Assembly: GCA_964370965.1 (NCBI GenBank)
Contig: CAYJLW010000011.1
Coordinates: forward strand, 15,809-79,808
Direction of reading: 5' to 3'
From: CAYJLW01 sp964370965
GTDB taxonomy: Bacteria; Actinomycetota; Acidimicrobiia; UBA2766
Length of the DNA: 64,000 bases
This document shows positions 17,704 through 25,696 of the stretch, in pieces. A program made the translations under genes and the position numbers. Below the pieces are notes generated by a model. The model saw nothing but the letters and a program-made list of their open reading frames with translations, did no database searches and was not told the origin of the DNA. The first letter of the stretch is position 1. Every line of letters starts with the position of its first letter.

Positions 17704-18279
17704 CTAGGAGCCCTCGGCGACCTCGCGGACGAGGCGTTGCAGCGACCTCAGGCGTTCGTCGTCCGGGCCCAGCATGTGCTCCAGCCAGCCCGACACATAC
17801 GCCAGGTCGAAGCCCTCCTGGACGCGGAGGACGTCCTCGATGTCCGCCCAGTCCTTCCTCCGGTCGAAGAGGGCCTTGCAGACGACCAGGTCCTCAGGCG
17901 ACAGGACCGGGATGAGACCGTCGTCGCCGAACGGCACGACAAGGCAGCGCCGCCGCATCGCCTCGTGGAACGGGTGGTAGGACAGAAAGAGGTCGACGGC
18001 CGTGGTCCCCCACCACAGACGCTCCTGTCCGTCCGCCTCCAACACGGAGGCGAGGTTCTCGGGAACCTCGATGCCCACGGCCCTCAGGGCGCCGCCGAGC
18101 GAAGCATGCTCGGTCCAGGGGACGAAGACGTTGACGTCTACGTCGACGGTGGAACGCGGCGCTGCGGCGTACGCCAAGGCGAGGGCCCCGCCGAAGGCGA
18201 AAGGGATGCCCGCGCCCTCCAAAGCGTGGGCGAGCAGAAGAACCTGACGGTCCAAGGCGGGTTGGCGTGCGACCGACAC
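17704..18279 (-). CDS. Nucleotidyltransferase-fold protein (AbiEii/DUF6036-like)
   Basis: A 191-residue protein with the minimal nucleotidyltransferase pattern: FAFGGALALAYAAAPRSTVDVDVNVFV holds the GG...DxD metal-binding core, and a later Asp-containing strand (TTAVDLFLSYHPFHEAM) supplies the third acid. The C-terminal half includes the family block LSPEDLVVCKALFDRRKDWADIEDVL. Related proteins modify substrates or act as toxins in two-gene systems. It starts with a GTG 4 bases after the stop of the small gene 18284..18523, so the two form a pair. The target is unknown. Confidence 0.82.
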   Translation of the reverse strand: MSVARQPALDRQVLLLAHALEGAGIPFAFGGALALAYAAAPRSTVDVDVNVFVPWTEHASLGGALRAVGIEVPENLASVLEADGQERLWWGTTAVDLFLSYHPFHEAMRRRCLVVPFGDDGLIPVLSPEDLVVCKALFDRRKDWADIEDVLRVQEGFDLAYVSGWLEHMLGPDDERLRSLQRLVREVAEGS

Positions 18280-18283
18280 GACG

Positions 18284-18523
18284 TCATCGCTTCGGTGGGG
18301 CCGCTACTGGAGCCTGAGGGCGTGCCGCCGCAGCGGCGAGGGGGAGACGCGGGTAGTCGAGTACGCCCCTCTTTCTGCGCTGGGACTCCGGGAACGCCGC
18401 CACGAGACGCAGGAGCTGCACGAGAGCCGCGGCATGCTCGGCGGGCGACGCATCCCGCCAGTGTCTCGTGTCTTCGGCGTCGTGACGAGCCGGCAGCGCT
18501 GAGTCCACTCCCCGATCCTTCAT
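18284..18523 (-). CDS. Small partner of the nucleotidyltransferase (possible antitoxin)
   Basis: A 79-residue acidic-to-basic protein beginning MKDRGVDSALPARHDAED. The middle, HWRDASPAEHAAALVQLLRLVAAFP, resembles the short helical (W-x-x-x-S/T-P-x-E-R-L-x-A-L) proteins often encoded in front of nucleotidyltransferases. The C-terminal tail is Ala/Pro-rich. The ATG at 18523 is supported by a TAGGCT box 7 bases upstream; an upstream in-frame start at 18733 would overlap ligA antisense and is rejected. A toxin-antitoxin role is inference from gene order only. Confidence 0.7.
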   Translation of the reverse strand: MKDRGVDSALPARHDAEDTRHWRDASPAEHAAALVQLLRLVAAFPESQRRKRGVLDYPRLPLAAAAARPQAPVAAPPKR

Positions 18524-18530
18524 CCCGGCC

Positions 18531-18536
18531 AGCCTA
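18531..18536 (-). promoter_or_regulatory. -10 box TAGGCT of the nucleotidyltransferase pair (leaderless)
   Basis: Minus strand, 7-base spacer to the ATG at 18523. Confidence 0.55.
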
Positions 18537-18662
18537 CAGGCCGTCCCGCCAACCTCCTCCGCATGCACGTCATCATGGGCGCCCCACGTCCCGCCGGGCC
18601 AGAGCACTCCGAGATCCTGCAGGGAGCCCGCTGCCCGGGTCGCGCCCCGACCGCCGACGTGT

Positions 18663-20693
18663 CTAGCCCCCCAGCGCCCCCGGCCCCTGTTCCAGGACGG
18701 CGAGGAGGAGAGCCTCGTCGCCCCGGCGGACACCGAGCGACTCGGCCTTGTCGGCCTTGGAGCCGGGGTCGGCGCCCACGAAGACGACGTCGGTCTTCTT
18801 CGACACGCTCGACGTCACCCGGGCCCCCCGCTCCTGCAGCGCCCCGGTGGCCCGCTCCCTGCTGAGCGCCGCGAAGGTGCCCGTGAGGACGAACGTGAGT
18901 CCGGCGAGAGGCCGCTCGCCCTGCTCCTCGGCGTCGGCGGTGCGCACCCCCGCAGCCTGGAGCTTCGCCAGGATGGCAGTCATGCGCGGGTCGTGGAGGT
19001 CGGCGTACACGGAGGCGGCCTTTGTGGGCCCGAAACCCTCGACGGCCGCGAGGTCCTCGGGCAGGGCGGCGAGGACGGCGTCGAGGCTGCGGAACCGCCG
19101 GGCGAGCTGGCGGGCGTTGGCGTCGCCCAGGAAGCGGATCCCGAGCGCAGTCAGGAGGCGGGCGAGGGGGCGGTCCCTCGACGCGGCGATGCCGCCCAAG
19201 AGGTTGCCCGTGCTCACCTCTGCGAAGCCCTCCAGGCCCTCGAAGTCGACCGCCGTGAGGGAGTAGAGGTCGGCGGGGTCGGCGATCCGGCCGGCGTCGA
19301 GGAGAGCGGCGACGGTCTTCTCCCCGAGGCCCTCGATGTCCATACCGCCCCGGGATGCGAAGTGCACGACGCGGCCCCAGGTCTGCGCCGGACAGCCCCA
19401 GGTGTTCGAGCAGCGCGAGTTCACCTCGCCCTCGGGCCGCACCACGGGGCCGCCGCAGATCGGGCAGGCCGTGGGCATCACGAAGGGCCGCTCGGCCCCG
19501 GTGCGGCGCTCCACGATGGGCTTGACGACCTCGGGGATCACCTCGCCCGCCCGGCGCACGAGCACGGTGTCGCCGATCAGGACGCCCTTGCGGACGACGT
19601 CGTCCTCGTTGTGCAGCGTGGCCTGGGTCACGGTGGCCCCGGAAAGCCGAACCGGTTCCAGAACGGCGAAAGGGGTGATGCGGCCCGTGCGGCCCACGCT
19701 CGCCACGATGTCGCGCAGCTTCGTGGTGCGCTCCTCGGGGGGGAACTTCCACGCCACCGCCCAACGGGGCGCCCGGGACGTGGAGCCGAGCTCCTCGCGG
19801 ATCGCGAGGTCGTCCACCTTCACGACCACGCCGTCGAACTCGTAGTCGAACTCGTGACGGCGGACCTCCAGGGCACGGCAGAAGGCGGCGACGTCGCCGA
19901 GATCGGAGAGCACGCGGATCTCCGGGTTCACCGGGAACCCCGCCGCCCGCAGCCACTCCAGGGACTCCACGTGCGTGCGGAACCGCGAACCGGTGTACTC
20001 ACCCATCTGGTAGCAGAACATGTGCAGCGCCCGGCCCGCCGTGACCCGGGGATCCTTCTGGCGGAGGCTGCCCGCCGCCGCGTTGCGAGGGTTGGCGAAG
20101 AGCCTGGCGCCCTCGTCGGCCTGGCGCCGGTTGAGATCCTCGAAGGCGCTCACGGGCAGGTAGACCTCGCCCCGCACCTCGAGCACCGGAGGCGCCCCCT
20201 CGATGCGCTGGGGCAGCCCCCGGATCGTGCGCACGTTGTTCGTGACGTCCTCGCCCTCGGAGCCGTTGCCCCGTGTGGCCCCGACCGAGAGGAAGCCGCT
20301 CTCGTAGGTGAGGGAGATCGAGAGGCCGTCGATCTTCGGTTCGCAGGCGTACTCGACGCCTCCCGCCCCCAGGATGCGCTCGAGGCGCTCGCCCCAGGCG
20401 ACGAGGTCCTCGACCGCGAAGGCGTTGTCGAGGCTCTGCATCGGGGTGAGGTGACGGACGGTCGTGAACTCGGTCTCGAACACCGGGGTCCCGACCGTCT
20501 GCGTCGGGGAGTCGGCCGTGACCAGTTCGGGGTGGGCGGCCTCGATCGCGAGCAATTCGCGCTCGAGCTCGTCGTACTCGGCGTCGGAGACCTCAGGGTC
20601 GTCGAGGACGTAGTAGCGGTACTTGTGGTAGCGGATCTGCTCGCGCAGATGTGCGGCCCGCCCCGCGAGATCGGTGGAGTTCTCGCCTGCCAT
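18663..20693 (-). CDS. ligA: NAD-dependent DNA ligase
   Basis: A 676-residue replicative ligase that seals nicks using NAD. Domain Ia begins with the NAD-binding YHKYRYYVLDDPEVSDAEYDEL; the adenylated Lys120 is in CEPKIDGLSISLTY; the OB fold carries GVLIGDTVLVRRAGEVIP; a four-Cys zinc finger (CPICGGPVV...CSNTWGCPA) and helix-hairpin-helix repeats follow; a BRCT domain (LAGLTFVLTGTFAALSRERA) ends the protein. The length is normal. The ATG at 20693 starts the family domain; a frame extension to 20879 is not coding. A TACGCT box lies 10 bases upstream. Confidence 0.97.
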   Translation of the reverse strand: MAGENSTDLAGRAAHLREQIRYHKYRYYVLDDPEVSDAEYDELERELLAIEAAHPELVTADSPTQTVGTPVFETEFTTVRHLTPMQSLDNAFAVEDLVAWGERLERILGAGGVEYACEPKIDGLSISLTYESGFLSVGATRGNGSEGEDVTNNVRTIRGLPQRIEGAPPVLEVRGEVYLPVSAFEDLNRRQADEGARLFANPRNAAAGSLRQKDPRVTAGRALHMFCYQMGEYTGSRFRTHVESLEWLRAAGFPVNPEIRVLSDLGDVAAFCRALEVRRHEFDYEFDGVVVKVDDLAIREELGSTSRAPRWAVAWKFPPEERTTKLRDIVASVGRTGRITPFAVLEPVRLSGATVTQATLHNEDDVVRKGVLIGDTVLVRRAGEVIPEVVKPIVERRTGAERPFVMPTACPICGGPVVRPEGEVNSRCSNTWGCPAQTWGRVVHFASRGGMDIEGLGEKTVAALLDAGRIADPADLYSLTAVDFEGLEGFAEVSTGNLLGGIAASRDRPLARLLTALGIRFLGDANARQLARRFRSLDAVLAALPEDLAAVEGFGPTKAASVYADLHDPRMTAILAKLQAAGVRTADAEEQGERPLAGLTFVLTGTFAALSRERATGALQERGARVTSSVSKKTDVVFVGADPGSKADKAESLGVRRGDEALLLAVLEQGPGALGG

Positions 20694-20776
20694 GACGCCA
20701 GCGAGCGTAGCGGCGGGCCAGAGACGACTTCGGAGGCCGGCGCCCCCCCGTGCGCCTCCGCCCCGGGGTTCCGCGA

Positions 20777-20782
20777 TAGGCT
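20777..20782 (+). promoter_or_regulatory. -10 box TAGGCT of the ABC exporter operon (leaderless)
   Basis: Eight-base spacer to the ATG at 20791. Confidence 0.55.
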
Positions 20783-20790
20783 GCGCGGCC

Positions 20791-21741
20791 ATGCCAGGCA
20801 GTCCCCCCGTCTGTGAAGCGACGAACCTCCGGAAGGCCTTCGGCGACCTCGTCGCCGTCGACGGCGTCTCCTTCCACATCGCCGCCGGCGAGGTCTACGG
20901 GCTCCTGGGACCCAACGGTGCGGGCAAGTCCACCTCGATCTCGATGGTCTGCGGCCTCCTGCACCGCGACGGCGGCGACGTCTCCATATGCGGGGAGGAC
21001 GTGGACGACGGCCCCCGCGCCCGCCGCCACATCGGCTACGTCCCCCAGGACGTCGCCCTCTACCCCGACCTCAGCGGCCGGGAGAACCTCGTCTTCTGGG
21101 GGCGGATGTACGGCCTCCACGGCGCCGACCTCGAGACCCGCGTCGACGACGTCCTCGACCGGGTCGACCTCGCCGACCGCGCCAGGGACCTCCTGAAGAC
21201 ATACTCGGGGGGGATGGCGCGCCGCATCAACATCGCCGCCGGCCTCCTGCACACCCCCGACCTCCTCATCCTCGACGAGCCCACCGTGGGCGTCGACCCG
21301 CAGAGCCGCAACGCCATCCTGGGCTACGTCGAGGAGCTCAACGCCGCGGGCCTCTCCGTGCTGTACACCACCCACTACATGGAGGAGGCGGAGCGCCTCT
21401 GCCACCGTGTCGGCATCATCGACGAGGGCAAGGTGATCGCCGAAGGCACCCGGCGCGAGCTCATCGGCCTCACCGGCGACCAGGACCGCGTCGTGCTCAC
21501 CTTCGAGTCCGGCGTCGACCTCGACGCCGCCGCCGACGTCTGCCGCGGAGTCGAGGGCGTGGCGTCCGCGTCGCGGGCCGAGGAGGGCGTGCAAGCGCTC
21601 TGCCCCGACAGCCGCAGCGTCCTCCCCCGACTCGTGGGAGCACTCGCCGACGCCGCGTCCCACCTCGCCGGGGTCGAGGTGGAGGAGCCCAACCTCGAGG
21701 CGGTCTTCCTCCACCTCACCGGCAAGTCGCTGAGGGACTGA
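20791..21741 (+). CDS. ABC transporter ATP-binding protein (ABC-2 exporter)
   Basis: A 316-residue ATPase. Walker A GPNGAGKST, Q-loop YVPQD, signature YSGGM, Walker B LLILDEPTVGVD and the H-loop His in YTTHYMEEAE are intact. The C-terminal 90 residues are the variable extension seen in drug and polysaccharide exporter ATPases of the DrrA type. Its stop overlaps the first permease as TGATG, and the second permease overlaps that in turn, so one ATPase serves two ABC-2 membrane subunits. The substrate is unknown. Confidence 0.95.
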   Translation: MPGSPPVCEATNLRKAFGDLVAVDGVSFHIAAGEVYGLLGPNGAGKSTSISMVCGLLHRDGGDVSICGEDVDDGPRARRHIGYVPQDVALYPDLSGRENLVFWGRMYGLHGADLETRVDDVLDRVDLADRARDLLKTYSGGMARRINIAAGLLHTPDLLILDEPTVGVDPQSRNAILGYVEELNAAGLSVLYTTHYMEEAERLCHRVGIIDEGKVIAEGTRRELIGLTGDQDRVVLTFESGVDLDAAADVCRGVEGVASASRAEEGVQALCPDSRSVLPRLVGALADAASHLAGVEVEEPNLEAVFLHLTGKSLRD

Positions 21742-22916
21742 TGCGCCGCGCCGCCACGGTTGCCCTGAAGGACCTGAAGCTGCGCATCAGGGACCGCTCC
21801 CTCCTGCTCATCGGAATCGTGGCGCCCCTCGCGATCACCGCAATCGTGGGCTTCGCACTCGGGGGGACGTCGGACTTCTCGACCACGCTGGTCTTCGCGG
21901 ACGCCGACTCCACCCCCCTGTCCCGCCAGCTCGGCGGCATCCTCACGTCGAAGAGCTTCCGGGACGTCGCCGACGTGCACACGGCCGCCTCGGAGGCCGC
22001 GGGCCGCAAGGACGTGGAGGAGGGCAAGGCGTCGGTGGCCGTCATCGTCCCCGCCGGCTTCGGCGCCGACGTCGAGGCGGGCCGCAAGGCGACGATTGAG
22101 GTGGTCGGCGACCCGCAGGCGCCCGTGTCCACGGCCGTGGCCGTGGGCGTCACGCAGGGGTACCTCGCCCGGGTGCAGGCGGGACAAGTCGCCGTCGCCA
22201 CCGCCACGGCCCTCGAGGGCGACGCTCCGATCGACCCGGCCGTCGTCGCTCAAGAGGCCGCCCGCACCCTGCCGACCGTGGACTTCCGGGCCGACACCGT
22301 CACCGGCCAACTCGACGCCGTCGACTACTCGGCCCCCGGGATGGGCCTCATGTTCCTCTTCTTCGCCGTCCTCTACGGCGCCGCCACCGTGCAGGCAGAG
22401 CGGCGCAACCACACGTTCGCCCGCCTCGCCGTCTCCCCCGCCTCACCGGCGGAGGTCCTCACCGGCAAGCTCGCCGCCCTCGTCGTCACGGGCATCCTCA
22501 TCATGGTCGTGATCGTGGGCTCCGGGGCGCTGCTCTACGGCGTCCCGTGGGGCGACCCGCTCGCTGTCACCGCCCTCTCGCTCTCGACGGTCCTCGCCGG
22601 CGTCGGCATCAGCAGCCTCGTCGCCGCCCTCGCCCGGAGCGAGGAGCAGGTCCGCTCCGTGGGGTCTGCGGTGATCATCGTCCTCGCCATCGCGGGCGGC
22701 CAGTTCACCGCGGGCGGCAACGCCGTCCCGATCCTGAGCACGCTCCGGGCGTTCACCCCGAACGGCCAGGCGCTCGTGGGCTTCACCGACCTCATGGTGG
22801 CGGGAGGCCGGGGCGGTGTCGGCACCGTGGCCGTCCCCCTCGCCGTCACCGCAGGCGTGGGTGTGGCCGGGATCGCCTTCCTCTTCGCCCGTGCCCGGAG
22901 GGTGTTCCAGTCGTGA
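21741..22916 (+). CDS. ABC-2 type permease, subunit 1
   Basis: A 391-residue membrane protein with the ABC-2 layout: N-terminal helix (LLLIGIVAPLAITAIVGFAL), a large extracytoplasmic domain of about 180 residues, then five C-terminal helices starting at MGLMFLFFAVLYGAATVQAERRNHTFARLAVSPASPAEVLTGKL, whose ERRNxTxxRLxxSP motif is typical. It is coupled by overlap to the ATPase (ATG inside TGATG) and to the next permease (GTGA). Confidence 0.92.
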   Translation: MRRAATVALKDLKLRIRDRSLLLIGIVAPLAITAIVGFALGGTSDFSTTLVFADADSTPLSRQLGGILTSKSFRDVADVHTAASEAAGRKDVEEGKASVAVIVPAGFGADVEAGRKATIEVVGDPQAPVSTAVAVGVTQGYLARVQAGQVAVATATALEGDAPIDPAVVAQEAARTLPTVDFRADTVTGQLDAVDYSAPGMGLMFLFFAVLYGAATVQAERRNHTFARLAVSPASPAEVLTGKLAALVVTGILIMVVIVGSGALLYGVPWGDPLAVTALSLSTVLAGVGISSLVAALARSEEQVRSVGSAVIIVLAIAGGQFTAGGNAVPILSTLRAFTPNGQALVGFTDLMVAGGRGGVGTVAVPLAVTAGVGVAGIAFLFARARRVFQS

Positions 22917-24091
22917 GGGACGTGCTCGGGCGCCTCCGGGGCCTCCTGGCCGCCGAATTCCTCGGCCTGAAGCGCGACAAGACCGCGATGTTCTTCATCC
23001 TCGTGCTCCCCGTCGTCGTCGTCTTCGTCATCGGGCTCGCCTTCGGCGGGGGGGGCGACCGCAAGGCGCCCGCGGGCATCGTCCTCCGGGACCACAGCGC
23101 GGAAGCCCGTGCGCTCGTCCGCAGCGTGCGCCACGGCGACCAGCTCGCCGTAACCGACTACGCCTCGGTGGGGAAGCTGCGCGACGCCGTCCTGCGGGGC
23201 GGCGTCCAGCTCGGCGTCGTCGTCCCCGCCGGCTACGGCGCCGACCTGCGGGCGGGCCGGGCGGTCACCCTCACCGTGATCTCGACGTCCGGCGGGGGCG
23301 GCACCGGCCTCGCCCAGTCCTCCGTGGGCGCCGACGCGGGCACCCAACTCGTCGTGGAGCACGCCGCCCGCGTGGCGGCCGAGGCCACCGGCGCCCCCGC
23401 AGCGCGGGCCCGCCGAGTCGCCGCCGCCGTCGCCCGCCGGGCCCGCACCGCCACCGTGACGAGCACGACCGTGAAGGGCCGGCCCTTCAGCGGGGGCCTC
23501 AACCGGGCGGCCTACACGATGCTCGTCTTCTTCGTGTTCATGACCGCCCTCACGAGTGCCGGGACGATCGTGGAGCTGCGCGCCTCGGGCGTCGCCCGCC
23601 GCCTCCTCGCCTCCCCCGCTCGCCGGGGGGAGATCTCCGTGGGAATCGTGGGGGGCCGCTTCGTCACAATCCTCGTGAGCGCCGTCTACCTCGTCCTCGT
23701 GACCCGCTTCCTCTTCGACGTGCGCTGGGGAGACCTCGCCGCCGTGGGCCTCGTGGTCGTCGTGACGTGCGTCTGCGCGTCCGCCGTCGTGACCGTGTTC
23801 GGGTCCCTGCTGCGCACACCCGAGCAGTCCGGCGCGATCGGTCCTCCCGTCGGTATCGCTCTCGGGATGCTCGGGGGGGCGATGTGGCCCCTCGAGATCG
23901 TCCCCCGGTTCATGCAGGTCGCGGGCCACCTCCTCCCCACGGCCTGGGCCGTCGACGCCTTCACGAAGATCGTGGACGAGGGCGCGGGCGTGAGCGGCGT
24001 CCTCGGGGACGTGGGCGTTCTCCTCGCCATGTCGGTCCTGCTCTTCGTGATCGGCGGTCTCAGGCTGCGCAGGACGTTCGCCACGCCGTAG
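22913..24091 (+). CDS. ABC-2 type permease, subunit 2
   Basis: A 392-residue paralogue of the preceding permease with the same layout: helix FFILVLPVVVVFVIGLAF, extracytoplasmic domain, and C-terminal helices from AAYTMLVFFVFMTALTSAGTIVELRASGVARRLLASPARRGEI. The GTG start overlaps the previous stop. The two permeases probably form a heterodimer. The extracytoplasmic domain holds a Gly-rich loop and an Ala/Arg-rich helix (AARARRVAAAVARRAR). Confidence 0.92.
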   Translation: MRDVLGRLRGLLAAEFLGLKRDKTAMFFILVLPVVVVFVIGLAFGGGGDRKAPAGIVLRDHSAEARALVRSVRHGDQLAVTDYASVGKLRDAVLRGGVQLGVVVPAGYGADLRAGRAVTLTVISTSGGGGTGLAQSSVGADAGTQLVVEHAARVAAEATGAPAARARRVAAAVARRARTATVTSTTVKGRPFSGGLNRAAYTMLVFFVFMTALTSAGTIVELRASGVARRLLASPARRGEISVGIVGGRFVTILVSAVYLVLVTRFLFDVRWGDLAAVGLVVVVTCVCASAVVTVFGSLLRTPEQSGAIGPPVGIALGMLGGAMWPLEIVPRFMQVAGHLLPTAWAVDAFTKIVDEGAGVSGVLGDVGVLLAMSVLLFVIGGLRLRRTFATP

Positions 24092-24152
24092 CCGCGGGAT
24101 TCGACGCCGGGAGGCGCACGTGTGCGGCTCTCGACGTCCAATCCCGCGCCCC

Positions 24153-24158
24153 TAGGAT
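24153..24158 (+). promoter_or_regulatory. -10 box TAGGAT of the OPRTase-like gene (leaderless)
   Basis: Seven-base spacer to the ATG at 24166. Confidence 0.6.
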
Positions 24159-24165
24159 CGGCCGC

Positions 24166-24780
24166 ATGTCCGACCCCGCCTCCCGCGCCCTGGCGATCCT
24201 CTCCGGCTGCGGGGCGCTGCTCACCGACGTCCACGTCGTGTACACGTCGGGCCGCCACGGGGCGGCGTACGTGAACAAGGACGCCGTGTACCCGCACACG
24301 GCCCTGGTGTCCGAGCTCTGCGGCCTCCTCGCCGCCGCGTACCAGGACGACGACGTGGAGGTCGTCGCCGGACCCGCCCTGGGCGGGGTCATCCTCTCGC
24401 AGTGGACGGCCCACCACCTCGGCGCCCTCGCCGTGTACGCCGAGAGGACCCCCGGCGGCCTCGCCCTCCGCCGGGGCTACGACTCCCTCGTCGCCGGCCG
24501 GCGAGTGCTCGTCGTCGAGGACGTGCTCACCACCGGCGGATCCCTCGCCGAGACGGTGGACGCCGTCCGGAGCGCCGGGGGTGAGGTCGTGGGCGCCGCC
24601 GCCCTCGTGAACCGGGGCGGGGTGACAGCCGGCGGCGTGGGCGCCCCCCGCCTGGAGGGTCTCGTCACCCTCGGCCTGGAGTCCTGGGACGCCGCTGCCT
24701 GCCCGCTCTGTCGCGACGGCGTCGCCGTCACGACCGCCGTGGGCAAGGGCGCCGAGTTCCTCGCCGCCCGGGGACGCTGA
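24166..24780 (+). CDS. pyrE: Orotate phosphoribosyltransferase-like protein
   Basis: A 204-residue type I phosphoribosyltransferase. The PRPP-binding motif VLVVEDVLTTGGS spans residues 114-126, the PPi loop lies near AGPALGGVILS and the N terminus (GALLTDVHVVYTSGRHGAAYVNKDAV) has the OPRT substrate-loop pattern. The family makes orotidine monophosphate from orotate. The C terminus carries an extra CPLCRDG motif, so a related base or a regulatory role is possible and the symbol is tentative. No other pyrimidine gene is near. The leaderless ATG is well supported. Confidence 0.82.
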   Translation: MSDPASRALAILSGCGALLTDVHVVYTSGRHGAAYVNKDAVYPHTALVSELCGLLAAAYQDDDVEVVAGPALGGVILSQWTAHHLGALAVYAERTPGGLALRRGYDSLVAGRRVLVVEDVLTTGGSLAETVDAVRSAGGEVVGAAALVNRGGVTAGGVGAPRLEGLVTLGLESWDAAACPLCRDGVAVTTAVGKGAEFLAARGR

Positions 24781-25677
24781 GTGTCCGTCTCCCGCGCCCA
24801 GTGGCTCCTGGCCGCTGGTGCATGGGGGGGTCTCGCCCTCACGCTCGGGGTGCCCCTCACAGAGGCGCTGGGTGACGCCGCCCCCCCGCTGCGCCTCGGC
24901 GGCGAGATCCTGTTCTGGGCGCTGTTCGCCACGGGCGTGCTGGCGGTCTTCGTGCCCCGGCCCGCCGGTCTCCTCGCCCTGCGCCTGGGCGGCCTGTGGC
25001 TCGTGGGCGCGGCCGTGGCGGTGGCGATCTGGGGGGGAGTCCCCGCGCTGTGGCGGGTGGTCGCCCCGGCGTCGGCCGCGGCGGCGGCCTTGGTGCAGTT
25101 CCTGGCGGGGGTGGGCGACCGTCTCGGCGACGGAGCGTCCTACCCGGGCGAGCGCCGCTTCCTCATGCGCTGGCCCCGGGAGGCCGCGGTGGGCATCGCC
25201 GTGGCCGTGGTCGTGCCCACGGCCTGCGCGAAGCTCGGGGTCCTCGCCCTCGCCGCGGAGGGAACCGGCCGTTGGGCGTCGGGGGCGGCCGCCGCCGTCC
25301 TGGCCTGGCCGGCGGTGTTCTTCGTCCGCCGCCTGGGACTCCTGGGCCGTCGCTGGGTGATCTTCATGCCCCGGGCCGTGGTCGCGCACGACCCGTCGCT
25401 GCTCGAGGAGCCCCTCTCGATCCCGCGCAACCGCATCGCAGGCTGCGGCCTGGGCCGCACTCCCGACGGCCTCCTCGACACGCGCCTCGGCGCCCCCGGC
25501 GAGTGGTTCGCGGTCGTCACGGACGCGCCGTTCGCGCCCCCCGGCCCCCGCATCCCCGAGCTCGCCGACCGCGTCCCCTCCGAGGCCCACGGTTTCGCCG
25601 CGTCCCCCACGCTCCTGGGCGCCTGCCTGGAGGAGGCCGCCGCCCGCGACATCCCCGTGGGCTCCGCCGGGGGGTAA
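24781..25677 (+). CDS. Membrane protein of unknown function
   Basis: A 298-residue protein. It starts with a GTG directly after the OPRTase stop (no gap), so translation is probably coupled. Four or five hydrophobic helices lie in residues 5-105 and 130-190 (GGEILFWALFATGVLAVFVP, LWLVGAAVAVAIWGGVPALW, AVGIAVAVVVPTACAKLGVLAL), followed by a cytoplasmic domain of about 110 residues beginning RRWVIFMPRAVVAHDPSLLEEPLSI that looks like a beta-rich PH-like fold. No family is named with confidence. Confidence 0.78.
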   Translation: MSVSRAQWLLAAGAWGGLALTLGVPLTEALGDAAPPLRLGGEILFWALFATGVLAVFVPRPAGLLALRLGGLWLVGAAVAVAIWGGVPALWRVVAPASAAAAALVQFLAGVGDRLGDGASYPGERRFLMRWPREAAVGIAVAVVVPTACAKLGVLALAAEGTGRWASGAAAAVLAWPAVFFVRRLGLLGRRWVIFMPRAVVAHDPSLLEEPLSIPRNRIAGCGLGRTPDGLLDTRLGAPGEWFAVVTDAPFAPPGPRIPELADRVPSEAHGFAASPTLLGACLEEAAARDIPVGSAGG

Positions 25678-25696
25678 CGGCCCAGGTCTGGTGCGG

